DNA of 64,000 nt from Coriaria nepalensis (Eukaryota; Streptophyta; Magnoliopsida; Cucurbitales; Coriariaceae): assembly GCA_027186245.1 (NCBI GenBank), contig CP114481.1, forward strand, positions 7,196,001-7,260,000. The letters are read 5' to 3'. The notes under the pieces were generated by a model. That model was not told the DNA's origin, did no database searches, and saw only the letters and a list, made by a program, of their open reading frames with translations. Of the stretch, positions 1 to 14,320 are shown one piece after another. Both the position numbers and the translations under genes were made by a program. How positions within the stretch are numbered: position 1 is the first letter of the stretch; each line of letters opens with the position of its first letter.

Positions 1-110
1 AATCACGACTTTCGTGCATACATTTCTAATGATCTTTTGAAGGCAAGTATGCAATTGTTTTATCTTACAGTCATGTAAATGAGTCTTTTCAAGACAATAA
101 ATCATTTGGA
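1..110 (+). repeat. Sense-oriented satellite stub
   Basis: These bases read in the same direction as the array right of 10.5 kb: AAGGCAAGTATGCAATTG, then TTATCTTACAG, then AAGACAATAAATCATTTGGA. After base ~110 the sequence switches to the complementary orientation (AACAATTGCATACTTGC). It is therefore the visible end of a further sense-oriented stretch to the left and defines the left breakpoint of the inverted block. Confidence 0.9.
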
Positions 111-1040
111 AAGATACAACAATTGCATACTTGCTTTCAAAAGATCATTAGAAAGTTATGCACGAAACTAATGTTTGAAGTGCGAAAATAGAATTCATTG
201 GAATTGCTTTCAAATTAATTAGTACTTGGAAAGACTCATGGACATGAATCCAGGATAAAACAAATGTATTATTGGCCTCAAATGATCATTAGCAAGTTCT
301 GTACGAAAGTCGTGTTTGATGTGCGCAAATAGAATTCCTTCGAATTGCTTTCAAATGAATTAGTGAATTGGAAAGACTCATTGACAAGAATCGAAGATAA
401 AACAAATGCATACTTCGCCTCAAATGATAATTAGCAAGTTATACACGAAATTCCGGTTTGAAGTTTGAAAACAGAATTTGTTCCAATTGCTTTCAAATAA
501 ATTAGTGACTTGAAAAGACTCATTTACATGACTGTAAGAGAAAACAAATGCATACTTGCCTTCAAAAGATCATTAGAAAGTTATGCACGAAACTAATGTT
601 TTGAAGTATGAAAATAGAATTCATTGGAATTGCTTTCAAATGAATTAGTACTTGGAAAGACTCATGGACATGAATCTAGGATAAAACAAATGTATTCTTG
701 GCCTCAAATGATCATTAGCAAGTTATGTACGAAAGTCGTGTTTGATGTGCGAAAATAGAATTCCTTCGAATTGCCTTCAAATGAATATGTGAATGGGAAA
801 GACTCATTGACAAGAATTGAAAATAAAACAAATGCATACTTGGCCTCAAATGATCATTAGCAAGTTATGCACGCAAGTCCAGTTTGAAGTGCGAAAATAG
901 AATTTGTTCCAATTGCTTTCAAATAAATTAGTGACTTGAAAAGACTCATTTACATGACTGTAAGAGAAAACAAATGCATACTTGCTATCAAAAGATTATA
1001 TGCAAGCTATGCATGAGAGTAGTGTTTGAATTGCAAGAAT

Positions 1041-3881
1041 AGAATACGTTCCAATGGCTTCCAAATGATTTATTATCTTGAAAAGGTTCTTTGACATGAT
1101 TATAAGATAAAACAATTACATACTTGCCTTCAAAAGATCATTAGAAAGTTATGCACGAAACTAATGTTTGAAGTGCGAAAATAGAATTCATTGGAATTGC
1201 TTTGAAATGAATTAGTATTGGGAAAGACTCATTGACATGAATCTAAGATAAAACAAACGCATACTTGGCCTCAAATGATCATTAGCAAGTTATGCACGAA
1301 AGTCATGTTTGAAGTGTGAAAATAGAATTCCTTCGAATTGCTTTCAAATGAATTAGTGAATTGGAAAGACTCATTGACAAGAATCGAAGATAAAACAAAT
1401 GCATACTTGGCCTCAAATGATCATTAGCAAGTTATGCACAAAAGTTGTGATTGAATTGCGAAAATAGAATTCGTTCCAATTGCTTTCAAATAAATTAGTG
1501 ACTTGAAAAGACTCATTTACATGACTGTAAGATAAAACAATTGCATACTTGCCTTCAAAAGATCATTAGAAAGTTATGCACGAAACTAATGTTTTGAAGT
1601 ACGAAAATAGAATTCATTGGAATTGCTTTCATATGAATTAGTACTTGGAAAGACTCATGGACATGAATCTAGGATAAAACAAATGTGTTCTAGGCCTCAA
1701 ATGATCATTAGCAAGTTATGTACGAAGGTCGTGTTTGATGTGCGAAAATAGAATTCCTTCAAATTGCTTTCAAATGAATTTATGAATTGGAAAGACTCAT
1801 TGACAAGAATTGAAGATAAAACAAATGCATAGTTGGCCTCAAATGATCATTAGCAATTTATGCACGAAAGTCGTGATTGAATTGCGAAAATAGAATTCGT
1901 TCAAATTGCTTTCAAATAAATTAGTGACTTGAAAAGACTCATGTACATGACTGTAAGATAAAAAAATTGCATACTTGCCTTCAAAAGATCAATAGAAAGT
2001 TATGCACGAAACTAATGTTTTCGCAGTACGAAAATAGAATTCATTGGAATTGCTTTCAAATGAATTAGTACTTGGAAAGACTCATGGACATGAATCTAGG
2101 ATAAAACAAATGTATTCTTGGCCTCAAATGATCATTAGCAAGTTATGTACGAAAGTCGTGTTTGATGTGCGCAAATAGAATTCATTCGAATTGATTTCAA
2201 ATGAATTTGTGAATTGGAAAGACACATTGACAAGAATTGAAGATAAAACAAATGCATACTTGGCCTCAAATGATCATTAGCAAGTTATGCACGCAAGTCC
2301 AGTTTGAAGTGCGAAAAAATAGAATTTGTTCCAATTGCTTTCAAATAAATTAGTGACTTGAAAAGACTCATTTACATGACTGTAAGAGAAAACAAATGCA
2401 TACTTGCTATCAAAAGATTATATGCAAGCTATGCATGAGAGTCGTGTTTGAATTGCGAGAATAGAATACGTTCCAACGGCTTCCAAATGATTTATTGTCT
2501 TGAAAAGGTTCGTTGACATGATTATAAGATAAAACAATTGCATACTTGCCTTCAAAAGATCATTAGAAAGTTATGCACGAAACTAATGTTTGAAGTGCAA
2601 AAATAGAATTCATTCGAATTCCTTTAAAATGAATTAGTATTTGGAAAGACTCATTGACATGAATCCAAAATAAAACAAACGCATACTTGGCCTCAAATGA
2701 TCATAAGCAAGTTATGTACGAAAGTCGTGTTTGATGTGCAAAAATAGAATTCATTCGAATTGCTTTCAAATGAATTAGTGAATTGGAAAGACTCATTGAC
2801 AAGAATCGAAGATAAAACAAATGCATACTTGGCCTCAAATGATCATTAGCAAGTTATGCACGAAAGTTGTGATTGAATTGCAAAAATAGAATTTGTTCCA
2901 ATTGCTTTCAAATAAATTAGTGACTTGAAAAGACTCATTTACATGATTGTAAGATAAAACAATTGCATACTTGCCTTCAAAAGATCATTAGAAAGTTATG
3001 CACGAAACTAATGTTTTGAAGTACGAAAATAGAATTCATTGGAATTGCTTTCAAATGAATTAGTACTTGGAAAGACTCATGGACATGAATCTAGGATAAA
3101 ACAAATGTATTCTTGGCCTAAAATGATCATTAGCAAGTTATGTACGAAGGTCGTGTTTGATGTGCGAAAATAGAATTCCTTCGAATTGCTTTCAAATGAA
3201 TTTATGAATTGGAAAGACTCATTGACAAGAATTGAAGATAAAACAAATTCATACTTGGCCTCAAATGATCATTAGCAAGTTATGCACGAAAGTCGTGATT
3301 GAATTGCGAAAATAGAATTCGTTCAAATTGCTTTCAAATAAATTAGTGACTTGAAAAGACTCATTTACATGACTGTAAGATAAAACAATTGCATACTTGC
3401 CTTTAAAAGATCATTAGAAAGTTATGCACGAAACTAATGTTTTGAAGTACGAAAATAGAATTCATTGGAATTGCTTTCAAATGAATTAGTACTTGGACAG
3501 ACTCATGGACATGAATCTAGGATAAAACAAATGCATACTTGGCCTCAAATGATCATTAGCAAGTTATGTACGAAAGTCGTGTTTGATGTGCGAAAATAGA
3601 ATTCCTTCGAATTGCTTTCAAATGAATTTGTGAATTGGAAAGACTCATTGACAAGAATTGAAGATAAAACAAATGCATACTTGGCCTCAAATGATCATTA
3701 GCAAGTTATGCACAAAAGTCATGATTGAATTGCGAAAATAGAATTCGTTCCAATTGCTTTCAAATAAATTAGTGACTTGAAAAGACTCATTTACATGACT
3801 GTAAGAGAAAACAAATGCATACTTGCTATCAAAAGATTATACGCAAGCTATGCATGAGAGACGTGTTTGAATTGCGAGAAT
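1041..3881 (-). repeat. 10-monomer HOR (~1.42 kb), two tandem copies
   Basis: The AGAATACGTT landmark sits at 1041, 2463 and 3882, giving intervals of 1,422 and 1,419 bp (10 monomers each). Each copy starts with the same ordered set: the AATACGTTCC monomer, the AAACTAATG monomer, and the AAACAAACGCATAC monomer. The copies differ by scattered substitutions, such as GATTTATTATCTT versus GATTTATTGTCTT, so this HOR looks older than those at 30-55 kb. The next interval (to ~5,016) is 8 monomers, so the period breaks down there. Confidence 0.75.
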
Positions 3882-5953
3882 AGAATACGTTCCAATGGCT
3901 TCCAAATGATTTATTGTCTTGAAAAGGTTCATTGACATGATTATAAGATAAAACAATTGCATACTTGCTTTCAAAAGATCATTAGAAAGTTATGCACGAA
4001 ACTAATGTTTGAAGTGCGAAAATAGAATTCATTCGAATTGCTTTCAAATGAATTAGTATTTGGAAAGACTCATTGACATGAATCTAAGATAAAACAAACG
4101 CATACTTGGCCTCAAATGATCATTAGCAAGTTATGCACGAAAGTCATGTTTGAAGTGTGAAAATTGAATTCCGTCGAATTGCTTTCAAATGAATTAGTGA
4201 ATTGAAAGACTCGTTGACAAGAATGGAAGATAAAACAAATGCATACTTGGCCTCAAATGATCATTAGCAAGTTATGCACGAAAGTCATGATTGAATTGCG
4301 AAAATAGAATTCGTTCCAATTGCTTTCAAATAAATTAGTGACTTGAAAAGACTCATTTACATGACTGTAAGATAAAACAATTGCATACTTGCCTTCAAAA
4401 GATCATTACCAAGTTATACACGCAAGTCCAGTTTGAAGTGCGAAAATTGAATTTGTTTCAATTGCTTTCAAATAAATTAGTGACTTGAAAAGACTCATTT
4501 TCATGACTGTAAGAGAAAACAAATGCATACTTGCTATCAAAAGATTATATGCAAGCTATGCACGAAAGTCGTATTTGAATTGCGAAAATAGAATTCCTTC
4601 GAATTGCTTTCAAATGAATTTGTGAATTGGAAAAACTCATTGACATGAATCTAAGATAAAACAATTGCATACTTGCCTTCAAAAGATCATTAGAAAGTTA
4701 TTCACGAAACTAATATTTGAAGTGTGAAAAAAGAATTCCTTCGAATTGCTTCCGAATGAATTATTGAATTGGAAAGACTCATTGACAGGAATCTAAGATA
4801 AAACAAATACATACTTGTCCTCAAATGATCATTAGCAAGTTATGCACGAAAGTCGTGTTTGAATTGTGAAAATAGAATTTATTACAATTGCTTTTAAATA
4901 AATTAGTGATTTGAAAAGACTCATTTACATGACCGTAAGAGAAAACAAATGCATACTTGCTATCAAAAGATTATATGCAAGCTATGCACGAGCGTCGTGT
5001 TTGAATTGCGATAATATAATACGTTCCAATGGCTTCCAAATGATTTATTGTCTTGAAAAGGTTCATTGACATGATTATAAGATAAAACAATTGCATACTT
5101 GCCTTCAAAAGATCATTAGAAAGTTATGCACGAAACTAATGTTTGAAGTGCGAAAATAGAATTCATTCGAATTGCTTTCAAATGAATTAGTATTGGGAAA
5201 GACTCATTGACATGAATCTAAGATAAAACAAATGTATTCTTCGCCTTAAATGATCATTAGCAAGTTATGTACGAAAGTCGTGTTTGATGTGCGAAAATAA
5301 AATTCCTTCGAATTGCTTTCAAATGAATTTGTGAATTAGAAAGACTCATTGACAAGAATTGAAGATAAAACAAATGCATACTTGGCCTCAAATGATCATT
5401 AGCAAGTTATGCAAGCAAGTCCAGTTTGAAGTGCGAAAATAGAATTTGTTCCAATTGCTTTCAAATAAATTAGTGACTTGAAAAGACTCATTTACATGAC
5501 TGTAAGAGAAAACAAATGCATACTTGCTATCAAAAGATTATATGCAAGCTATGCACGAAAGTCGTGTTTGAATTGCGAAAATAGAATTCCTTCGAATTGC
5601 TTGCAAATGAATTTGTGAATTGGAAAAACTCATTGACATAAATCTAAGATAAAACAATTGCATACTTGCCTTCAAAAGATCATTAGAAAGTTATTCACGA
5701 AACTAAAATTTGAAGTCTGAAAAAGAATTCCTTTGAGTTGCTTCCGAATGAATTATTGAATTGGGAAGTCTCATTGACAGGAATCTAAGATAAAACAAAT
5801 GCATACTTGGCCTCAAATGGTCATTAGCAAGTTATGCACGAAAATCGTGTTTGAATTGCGAAAATAGAATTCGTTCCAATTGCTTTCAAATAAATTAGTG
5901 ACTTGAAAAGACTCATTTACATGACTGTAAGATAAAACAATTGCATACTTGCC

Positions 5954-5957
5954 TTCA
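5954..5957. other. Deletion scar within a monomer (~59 bp)
   Basis: CTTGCCTTCA runs directly into TTGGAATTGC, omitting about 59 bases that normally separate these landmarks in neighbouring monomers. The shared TTCA at the joint is microhomology, consistent with a slippage or end-joining deletion. It shifts the phase of the array. Confidence 0.75.
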
Positions 5958-8849
5958 TTGGAATTGCTTTTAAATGAATTAGTACTTGGAAAGACTCATA
6001 GACATGAATCTAGGATAAAACAAATGTATTCTTGGCCTCAATTGAGCAGTAGTAAGTTATGTACGAAAGCCGCGTTTAAAGTGCGAAAATAGAATTCCTT
6101 TGAATTGCTTTATAATGAATTATTGAATTAGAAAGACTCATTGACATGAATCTAAGATAAAAGAAACGCATACTTGGCCTCAAATGATCAATAGCAAGTT
6201 ATGCACGAAAGTCATGTTTCAAGTGTGAAAATAGAATTTGTTCCAATTGCTTTCAAATGATTTAGTGAATTGCAAAGACTCATTTACATGACTGTGAGAT
6301 ATAAAAAATGCATACTTGGCCTCAAATGATGATTAGCAAGTTATGCACGAAAGTCATGTTTGAAGTGTGAACATAGAATTCATTCGAATTGCTTTCAAAT
6401 GAATAAGTACTTGTATAGACTCATTGACATGAATCCAGGATAAAACAAATGTATTCCTGGCCTCAAATGATCATTAGCAGGTTATGCACGAAAGTCGTGT
6501 TTGAAGTGCGAAAATAGAATTCCTTTGAATTGCTTTCAAATGAATTAGTACTTGGAAAGACTCATGGACAAGAATCTAAGATAAAACAAATGCAGACTTG
6601 GGCTCAAATGATTATTAGCAAGTTATGCACGAAAGCAGTGTTTGAAGTGCGAAAATAGAATTTCTTCCGATTGCTTTCAAATAAACTAGTGACGTAAAAA
6701 CACTCATTTACATGACTGTAACAGAAAACAAATGCATACTTGTCTTCAAAAGATTAAATGCAAGCTACGCACGAAAGTCGTGTTTGAATTGTGAAAATAG
6801 AATTCCTTTGAATTGCTTTCAAATGAATAAGTACTTGGAAAGACTCATTTACATGAATCCAGGATAAAACAGATGTATTCCTGGCCTCAAATGATCATTA
6901 GCAAGTTATGCACGAAAGTCGTGTTTTATGTGCGAAAATAGAATTCCTTCGAATTGCTTTCAAATGAATTAGTACTTTGAAAGACTCATGGACAAGAATC
7001 TAAGATAAAACAAATGCATACTTGGCCTCAAATAATCATTAGCAAGTTATGCACGAAAGTAGTGTTTGAAGTGCGTAAATAGAATTTGTTCCAATTGCTT
7101 TCAAATAAACTCGTGACGTGAAAACACTCATCTACATGACTGTAAGAGAAAACAAATGCATACTTGCCTTCAAAAGATTATATGCATGCTACGCACGCAA
7201 GTCGTGTTTGAATTGCGAAAATAGAATTCCTTTGAATTGCTTTCAAATGAATTAGTGAATTTGAAAGACTCATTGACATGAAACTAAGATAAAACAATTG
7301 CATACTTGCCTTCAAAAGATTATTAGCAAGTTATGCACGCAAGTCCAGTTTGAAGTGCGAAAATTGAATTTGTTCCAATTGCTTTCAAATAAATTAGTGA
7401 CTTGAAAAGACTCATTTACATGACCATAAGAGAAAACAAATGCATACTTGCTATCAAAAGATTAAATGCAAGCTATGCATGAGAGTCGTGTTTGAATTGC
7501 GAGAATAGAATACGTTCCAATGGCTTCCAAATGATTTATTGTCTTGAAAAGGTTCATTGACATGATTATAAGATAAAACAATTGCATACTTGCCTTCAAA
7601 AGATCATTAGAAAGTCATGCACGAAACTAATGTTTGAAGTGCGAAAAGAGAATTCATTCGAATTGCTTTCAAATGAATTAGTATTTGGAAAGACTCATTG
7701 ACAAGAATCTAAGATAAAACAAACGCATACTTGGCCTCAAATGATCATTAGCAAGTTATGCACGAAAGTCATGTTTGAAGTGTGAAAATAGAATTCCTTC
7801 GAATTGCTTTCAAATGAATTAGTGAATTGGAAAGGCTCGTTGACAAGAATCGAAGATAAAACAAATGCATACTTGGCCTCAAATGATCATTAGCAAGTTA
7901 TGCACGAATGTCATGTTTGAAGTGTGAAAATAGAATTCGTTCCAATTGCTTTCAAATGAATTAGTGAATTGCAAAGACTCATTTACACGACTGTGAGATA
8001 AAAAAATTGCATACTTGGCCTCAAATGATGATTAGCAAGTTATGCACGAAAGTCATGTTTGAAGTGTGAAAATAGAATTCATTCGAATTGCTTTCAAATG
8101 AATAAGTACTTGGAAAGACTCATTGACATGAATCCAGGATAAAACAAGTGTATTCCTAGCCTCAAATGATCATTAGCAGGTTATGCACGAAAGTTGTGTT
8201 TGAAGTGCGAAAATAGAATTCCTTCGAATTGCTTTCAAATAAATTATTGACTTGAAAAGACTCATTTACATGACTGTAAGATAAAACAATTGCATACTTG
8301 CCTTCAAAAGATCATTAGAAAGTTATGCATGAAACTAATGTTTGAAGTGCGAAAATAGAATTCATTGGAATTGCTTTCAAATTAATTAGTACTTGGAAAG
8401 ACTCATGGACATGAATCAAAGATAAAACAAATGCATACTTGGCCTCAAATGATCATTAGCAAGTTATGCACGAAAGTAGTGTTTGAAGTGCGAAAATAGA
8501 ATTTGTTCCAATTGCTTTCAAATAAACTAGTGACGTAAAAACACTCATTTACATGACTGTAAGAGAAAACAAATGCATACTTGCCTTCATAAGATTATAT
8601 GCAAGCTACGCACGAAAGTCGTTTTTGAATTGCGAAAAAAGAATTCCTTTGAATTGCTTTCAAATAAATTAGTGAATTTGAAAGACTCATTGACATGAAT
8701 CTAAGATAAAACAATTGCATACTTGCCTCCAAAAGATCCTTAGAAAGTTATTCACGAAACTAATGTTCGAAGTGCGAAAAAAGAATTCCTTCGAATTGCT
8801 TTCGAATGAATTATTGAATTGGAAAGACTCATTGACAAGAATCTAAGAT

Positions 8850-8862
8850 AAAACAACCAGTT
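8850..8862. other. Deletion scar within a monomer (~77 bp)
   Basis: AAAACAA joins directly to CCAGTTGCTTTC. In intact monomers about 77 bases, including ATGCATACTTGGCC, TGATCATTAG and GAATTC, lie between these landmarks. The array continues normally afterwards. Confidence 0.75.
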
Positions 8863-10484
8863 GCTTTCAAATAAATTAGTAACTTGAAAAGACTCATTTA
8901 CATGACTGTAAGATAAAACAATTGCATACTTGCCTTCAAAATATCATTAGAAAGTTATGCACGAAACTAATGTTTTGAAGTACGAAAATAGAATTCATTC
9001 GAATTGCTTTCAAATGAATTAGTACTTGGAAAGACTCATGGACATGAATCTAGGATAAAACAAATGTATTCTTGGCCTCAAATGATCATTAGCAAGTTAT
9101 GTACGAAAGTCGTGTTTGATGTGCGAAAATAGAATTCATTCGAATTGCTTTCAAATGAATTTGTGAATTGGAAAGACTCATTGACAAGAATTGAAGATAA
9201 AACAAATGCATACTTGGCCTCAAATGATCATTAGCAAGTTATGCACAAAAGTCATGATTGAATTGCGAAAATAGAATTCGTTCCAATTGCTTTCAAATAA
9301 ATTAGTGACTTGAAAAGACTCATTTACATGACTGTAAGAGAAAACAAATGCATAATTGCTATCAAAAGATTATATGCAAGCTTTGCATGAGAGTCGTGTT
9401 TGAATGGCGAGAATAGAATACGTTCCAATGGCTTCCAAATGATTTATTGTCTTGAAAAGGTTCATTGACATGATTATAAGATAAAACAATTGCATACTTG
9501 CCTTCAAAAGATCATTAGAAAGTTATGCACGAAACTAATGTTTGAAGTTCGAAAATAGAATTCATTCGTATTGATTTCAAATGAATTAGTATTTGGAAAG
9601 ACTCGTTGACATGAATCTAAGATAAAACAAACGCATACTTCGCCTCAAATGATCATTAGCAAGTTATGCATGAAAGTCATGTTTGAAGTGTGAAAATAGA
9701 ATTCCGTCGAATTGCTTTCAAATGAATTATTGAATTGGAAAGACTCATTGACAAGAATCGAAGATAAAACAAATGCACACTTGGCCTCAAATGATCATTA
9801 GCAAGTTTTGCACGAAAGTCATGTTTGAAGTGTGAAAATAGAATTCGTTCCAATTGCTTTCAAATGAATTCGTGAATTGCAAAGACTCATTTACATGACT
9901 GAGAGATAAAAAAAATGCATACTTGGCCTCAAATGATGATTAGCAAGTTATGCACGAAATTCATGTTTGAAGTGTGAAAATAGAATTCATTCGAATTGCT
10001 TTCAAATGAATAAGTACTTGGAAAGACTCATTGACATGAATCCAGGATAAAACAAATATATTCCTGGCCTCAAATGATCATTAGCAAGTTATGTATGAAA
10101 GTCGTGTTTTATGTGCGAAAATAGAATTCCTTCGAATTGCTTTCATATAAATTAGTGAATTGGAAAGACTCGTTGACAAGAATCGAAATAAAACAAATGT
10201 ATACTTGGCCTCAAATGATCATTAACAAGTTATGCACGAAAGTCCTGTTTGAAGTGCGAAAATAGAATTTGTTCCAATTGCTTTCAAATAAATTAGTGAC
10301 TTAAAAAAACTCATTTACATGACTATAAGAGAAAACAAATGCATAATTGCTATCAAAAGATTATATGCAAGCTAGGCATGAGAGTCGTGTTTGAATTGCG
10401 AGAATAGAACACGTTCCAATGGCTTCAAAATGATTTATTGTCTTGAAAAGGTTCATTGACATGATTATAAGATAAAAGAATTGC

Positions 10485-10520
10485 ATACTTGCCTTCAAAA
10501 GATCATTTGAGGCCAAGTAT
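10485..10520. repeat. Orientation-switch junction with imperfect palindrome
   Basis: The array flips orientation here. The left arm ATACTTGCCTTCAAA (10485-10499) and right arm TTTGAGGCCAAGTAT (10506-10520) are inverted repeats with two mismatches, separated by the six bases AGATCA. The joint falls in the GATC core that every monomer carries inside AATGATCATT, so the two orientations are fused at the monomer's own palindrome. The fused monomers belong to different classes: GCCTTCAAAAG on the left, TTTGAGGCC on the right. Confidence 0.9.
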
Positions 10521-13500
10521 GCATTTGTTTTATCTTCGATTCTTGTCAATGAGTCTTTCCAATTCACTAATTCATTTGAAAGCAATTCGAAGGAATTCTA
10601 TTTTCGCACGTCAAACGCGACTTTCGTACATAACTTGCTAATGATCATTTCAGGCCAAGAATACATTTGTTTTATCCTAGATTCATGTCCATGAGTCTTT
10701 CCAAGTACTAATTCATTTGAAAGCAATTCCAATAAATTCTATTTTCGCACTTCAAAACATTAGTTTCATGCATAACTTTCTAATGATCTTTTGAAGGCAA
10801 GTATGCAATTGTTTTATCTTACAGTCATGTAAATGAGCCTTTTCAAGTCACTAATTTATTTGAAAGCAATTGGAACGAATTCTATTTTCGCAATTCAAAC
10901 ACGACTTTCGTGCATAACTTGCTAATGATCATTTGAGGCCAAGTATGCATTTGTTTTATCTTAGATTCCTATCAATGAGTCTTTCCAATTCAATAATTCA
11001 TTCGGAAGCAATTCGAAGGAATTCTTTTTTCGCACTTCAAATATTAGTTTCGTGAATAACTTTCTAATGATCTTTCGAAGGCAAGTATCCAATTGTTTTA
11101 TCTTGGATTCATGTCAATGAGTTTTTCTAATTCACAAATTCATTTGAAAGCAAGTCGAAGGAATTCTATTTTCGCAATTCAAACACGTGTTTCGTGCATA
11201 GCTTGCATATAATCTTTTGATAGCAAGTATGCATTTGTTTTGTCCTATAGTCATATAAATGAGTCTTTTCAAGTCACTAATTTATTTGAAAGCAATTGGA
11301 ACAAATTCTATTTTCGCACTTCAAACTGGACTTGAGTGCATAACTTGCTAATGATCATTTGAGGCCAAGTATGTATTTGTTTTATCTTCAATTGTTGTCA
11401 ATGAGTCTTTCCAATTCATAAATTCATTTGAAAGCAATTCGAAGGAATTCTATTTTCGCACATCAAACACGACTTTCGTACATAACTTGCTAGTGATCAT
11501 TTCAGGCCAAGAATACATTTGTTTTATCCTATATTCATGTCCATGAGTCTTTCAAAGTACTAATTCATTTGAAAGCAATTCCAATAAATTCTATTTTCGT
11601 ACTTCCAAACATTAGTTTCGTGCATAACTTTCTAATGATCTTTTGAAGGCAAGTATGCAATTGTTTTATCTTACAGTCATGTAAATGAGTCTTTTCAAGT
11701 CACTAATTTATTTGAAAGCAATTGGAACGAATTCTATTTTCGCAATTCAATCACGACTTTCGTGCATAACTTGCTAATGATCATTTGAGGCCAAGTATGC
11801 ATTTGTTTTATCTTCGATTCTTATCAATGAGTCTTTCCAATTCACTAATTCATTTGAAAGCAATTCGAAGGAATTCTATTTTCGCACATCAAACATGACT
11901 TTCGTGCATAACTTGCTAATGATCATTTGAGGCCAAGTATGCATTTGTTTTATCTTCGATTCTTGTCAATGAGTCTTTACAATTCACTAATTCATTTGAA
12001 AGCAATTCCAATGAATTCTATTTTCGCACTTCAAACATTAGTTTCGTGCATAACTTTCTAATGACCTTTTGAGGCCAAGTATGCATTTGTTTTATCTTAC
12101 ATTCTTGTCAATGAGTCTTTCCAATTCAATAATTCATTACAAAGCAATTCAAAGGAATTCTATTTTCGCACTTTAAACGTGACTTTCGTACATAACTTAC
12201 TAATGCTCATTTGAGGCCGAGAATACATTTGTTTTATCCAAGATTCATGTCTATGAGTCTTTCCAAGTACTAATTCATTTGAAAGCAATTCAATTGAATT
12301 CTATTTTCGCACTTCAAACATTAGTTTCGTGAATAACTTTCTAACGATCTTTTGAAGGCAGGTATCCAATTGTTTCATCTTAGATTCATGTCAACGAGTC
12401 TTTCCAATTCACTAATTCATTTGAAAGCAATTCAAAGGAATTCTATTTTCGCAATTCAAACACGACTTTCGTGCATAGCTTGCATATAATATTTTGAAGG
12501 CAAGTATGCATTTGTTTTCTCTTACAGTCATGTAAATGAGTCTTTTCAAGTCACTAATTTATTTGAAAGCAACTGGAACAAATTCTGTTTTCGAACTTCA
12601 AACTGGACTTTCGTGTATAACATGCTAATGATCATTTGAGGCCAAGTATGCATTTGTTTTATCATCGAATCTTGTCAATGAGTCTTTCCAATTCACTAAT
12701 TCTTTTGAAAGCAATTCGAAGGAATTCTATTTTCGCACATCAAACACGACTTTCGTACATAACTTGCTAATGATCATTTGAGGCCAACAACACATTTGTT
12801 TTATCCTAGATTCATGTCCATGAGCCTTTCCAAGTACTAATTAATTTGAAAGCAATTCCAATGAATTCTATTTTCGCACTTCAAACATTAGTTTCGTGCA
12901 TAACTTTCTAATGATCTTTTGAAGGCAAGTATGCAATTGTTTTATCTTACAGTCATGTAAATGAGTCTTTTCAAGTCACTAATTTATTTGGAAGCAATTG
13001 GAACGAATTCTATTTTCACAATTCAAACACGACTTTCGTGCATAACTTGCTAATGATCATTTGAGGCCAAGTATGCATTTGTTTTATCTTAGATTCCTGT
13101 CAATGAGACTTTCAAATTCAATAATTCATTCGGAAGCAATTCGAATGAATTCTTTTTTCGCACTTCAAATATTAGTTTCGTGAATAACTTTCAAATGATC
13201 TTTTGAAGGCAAGTATGCAATTGTTTTATCTTAGATTCATGTCAATGAGTTTTTCCTATTCACAAATTCATTTGAAAGCAATTCGAAGGAATTCTATTTT
13301 CGCAATTCAAACACGACTTTCGTGCATAGCTTGCATATAATCTTTTGATAGCAAGTATGCATTTGTTTTCTCTTACAGTCATGTAAATGAGTCTTTCCAA
13401 GTCACTAATTTATTTGAAAGCAATTGGAACAAATTCTATTTTCGGACTTCAAACTGGACTTGCGTGCATAACTTGCTAATGATAATTTGAGGCCAAGTAT

Positions 13501-14320
13501 GCATTTGATTTATCTTCAATTGTTGTCAATGAGTCTTTCCAATTCATAAATTCATTTGAAAGCAATTCGAAGGAATTCTATTTTCGCACATCAAACACGA
13601 CTTTCGTACATAACTTGCTAGTGATCATTTGAGGCCAAGAATACATTTGTTTTATCCTATATTCATGTCCATGAGTCTTTCCAAGTACTAATTCATTTGA
13701 AAGCAATTCAAATGAATTCTATTTTCGCACTTCAAACATTAGTTTCGAGCATAACTTTCTAATGATCTTTTGAAGGCAAGTATGCAATTGTTTCATCTTA
13801 GATTCATGTCAATGAGTCTTTCCAATTCACTATTCATTTGGAAGCAATTCAAAGGAATTCTATTTTCGCAATTCAAACACGACTTTTGTGCATAGCTTGC
13901 ATATAATCTTTTGAAGGCAAGTATGCATTTGTTTTCTCTTACAGTCATGTAAATGAGTCTTTTCAAGTCACTAATTTAATTGAAAGCAATTGGAACAAAT
14001 TCTGTTTTTGAACTTCAAACTGGACTTTCGTGTATAACTTGCTAATGATCATTTGAGGCCAAGTATGCATTTGTTTTATCTTCAATTCTTGTCAATGAGT
14101 CTTCCCAATTCACTAATTCTTTTGGAAGCAATTCGAAGGAATTCTATTTTCGCACATCAAACACGACTTTCGTACATAACTTGCTAATGATCATTTGAGG
14201 CCAAGAATACATTTGTTTTATCCTAGATTCATGTCCATGAGTCTTTCCAAGTACTAATTAATTTGAAAGCAATTCCAATGAATTCTATTTTCGCACTTCA
14301 AACCTTAGTTTCGTGCATAA

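Larger units (their letters stand above)
111..10505 (-). repeat. Inverted satellite block (~10.4 kb)
   Basis: Every monomer here is the reverse complement of those on either side: GATCATTAGCAAGTTATGC, GAATTC, then CAAATGAATTAGT. It contains the GGAACGTATT class in complement (AATACGTTCC) at about 1045, 2467, 3886, 5019, 7511 and 9419, plus a variant near 10,409. The first intervals equal 10, 10 and 8 monomers; two later intervals are not whole multiples because of internal deletions near 5,955 and 8,856. The monomer order differs from the flanking sense arrays, so this is not a mirror image of its neighbour. No gene is present; the only notable reading frame near the right end crosses the breakpoint and is spurious. 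Confidence 0.93.

Noticed and set aside
10361..10585. Minus-strand reading frame of 74 codons
   Set aside because: It spans the inversion joint and encodes only translated satellite; the same phrases appear in many unrelated frames.
10506..12000. Mirror-image palindrome (inverted duplication) centred on 10,503
   Set aside because: Beyond the ~36-bp joint, monomer classes on the two sides come in different order, so the arms match only as well as any two monomers.
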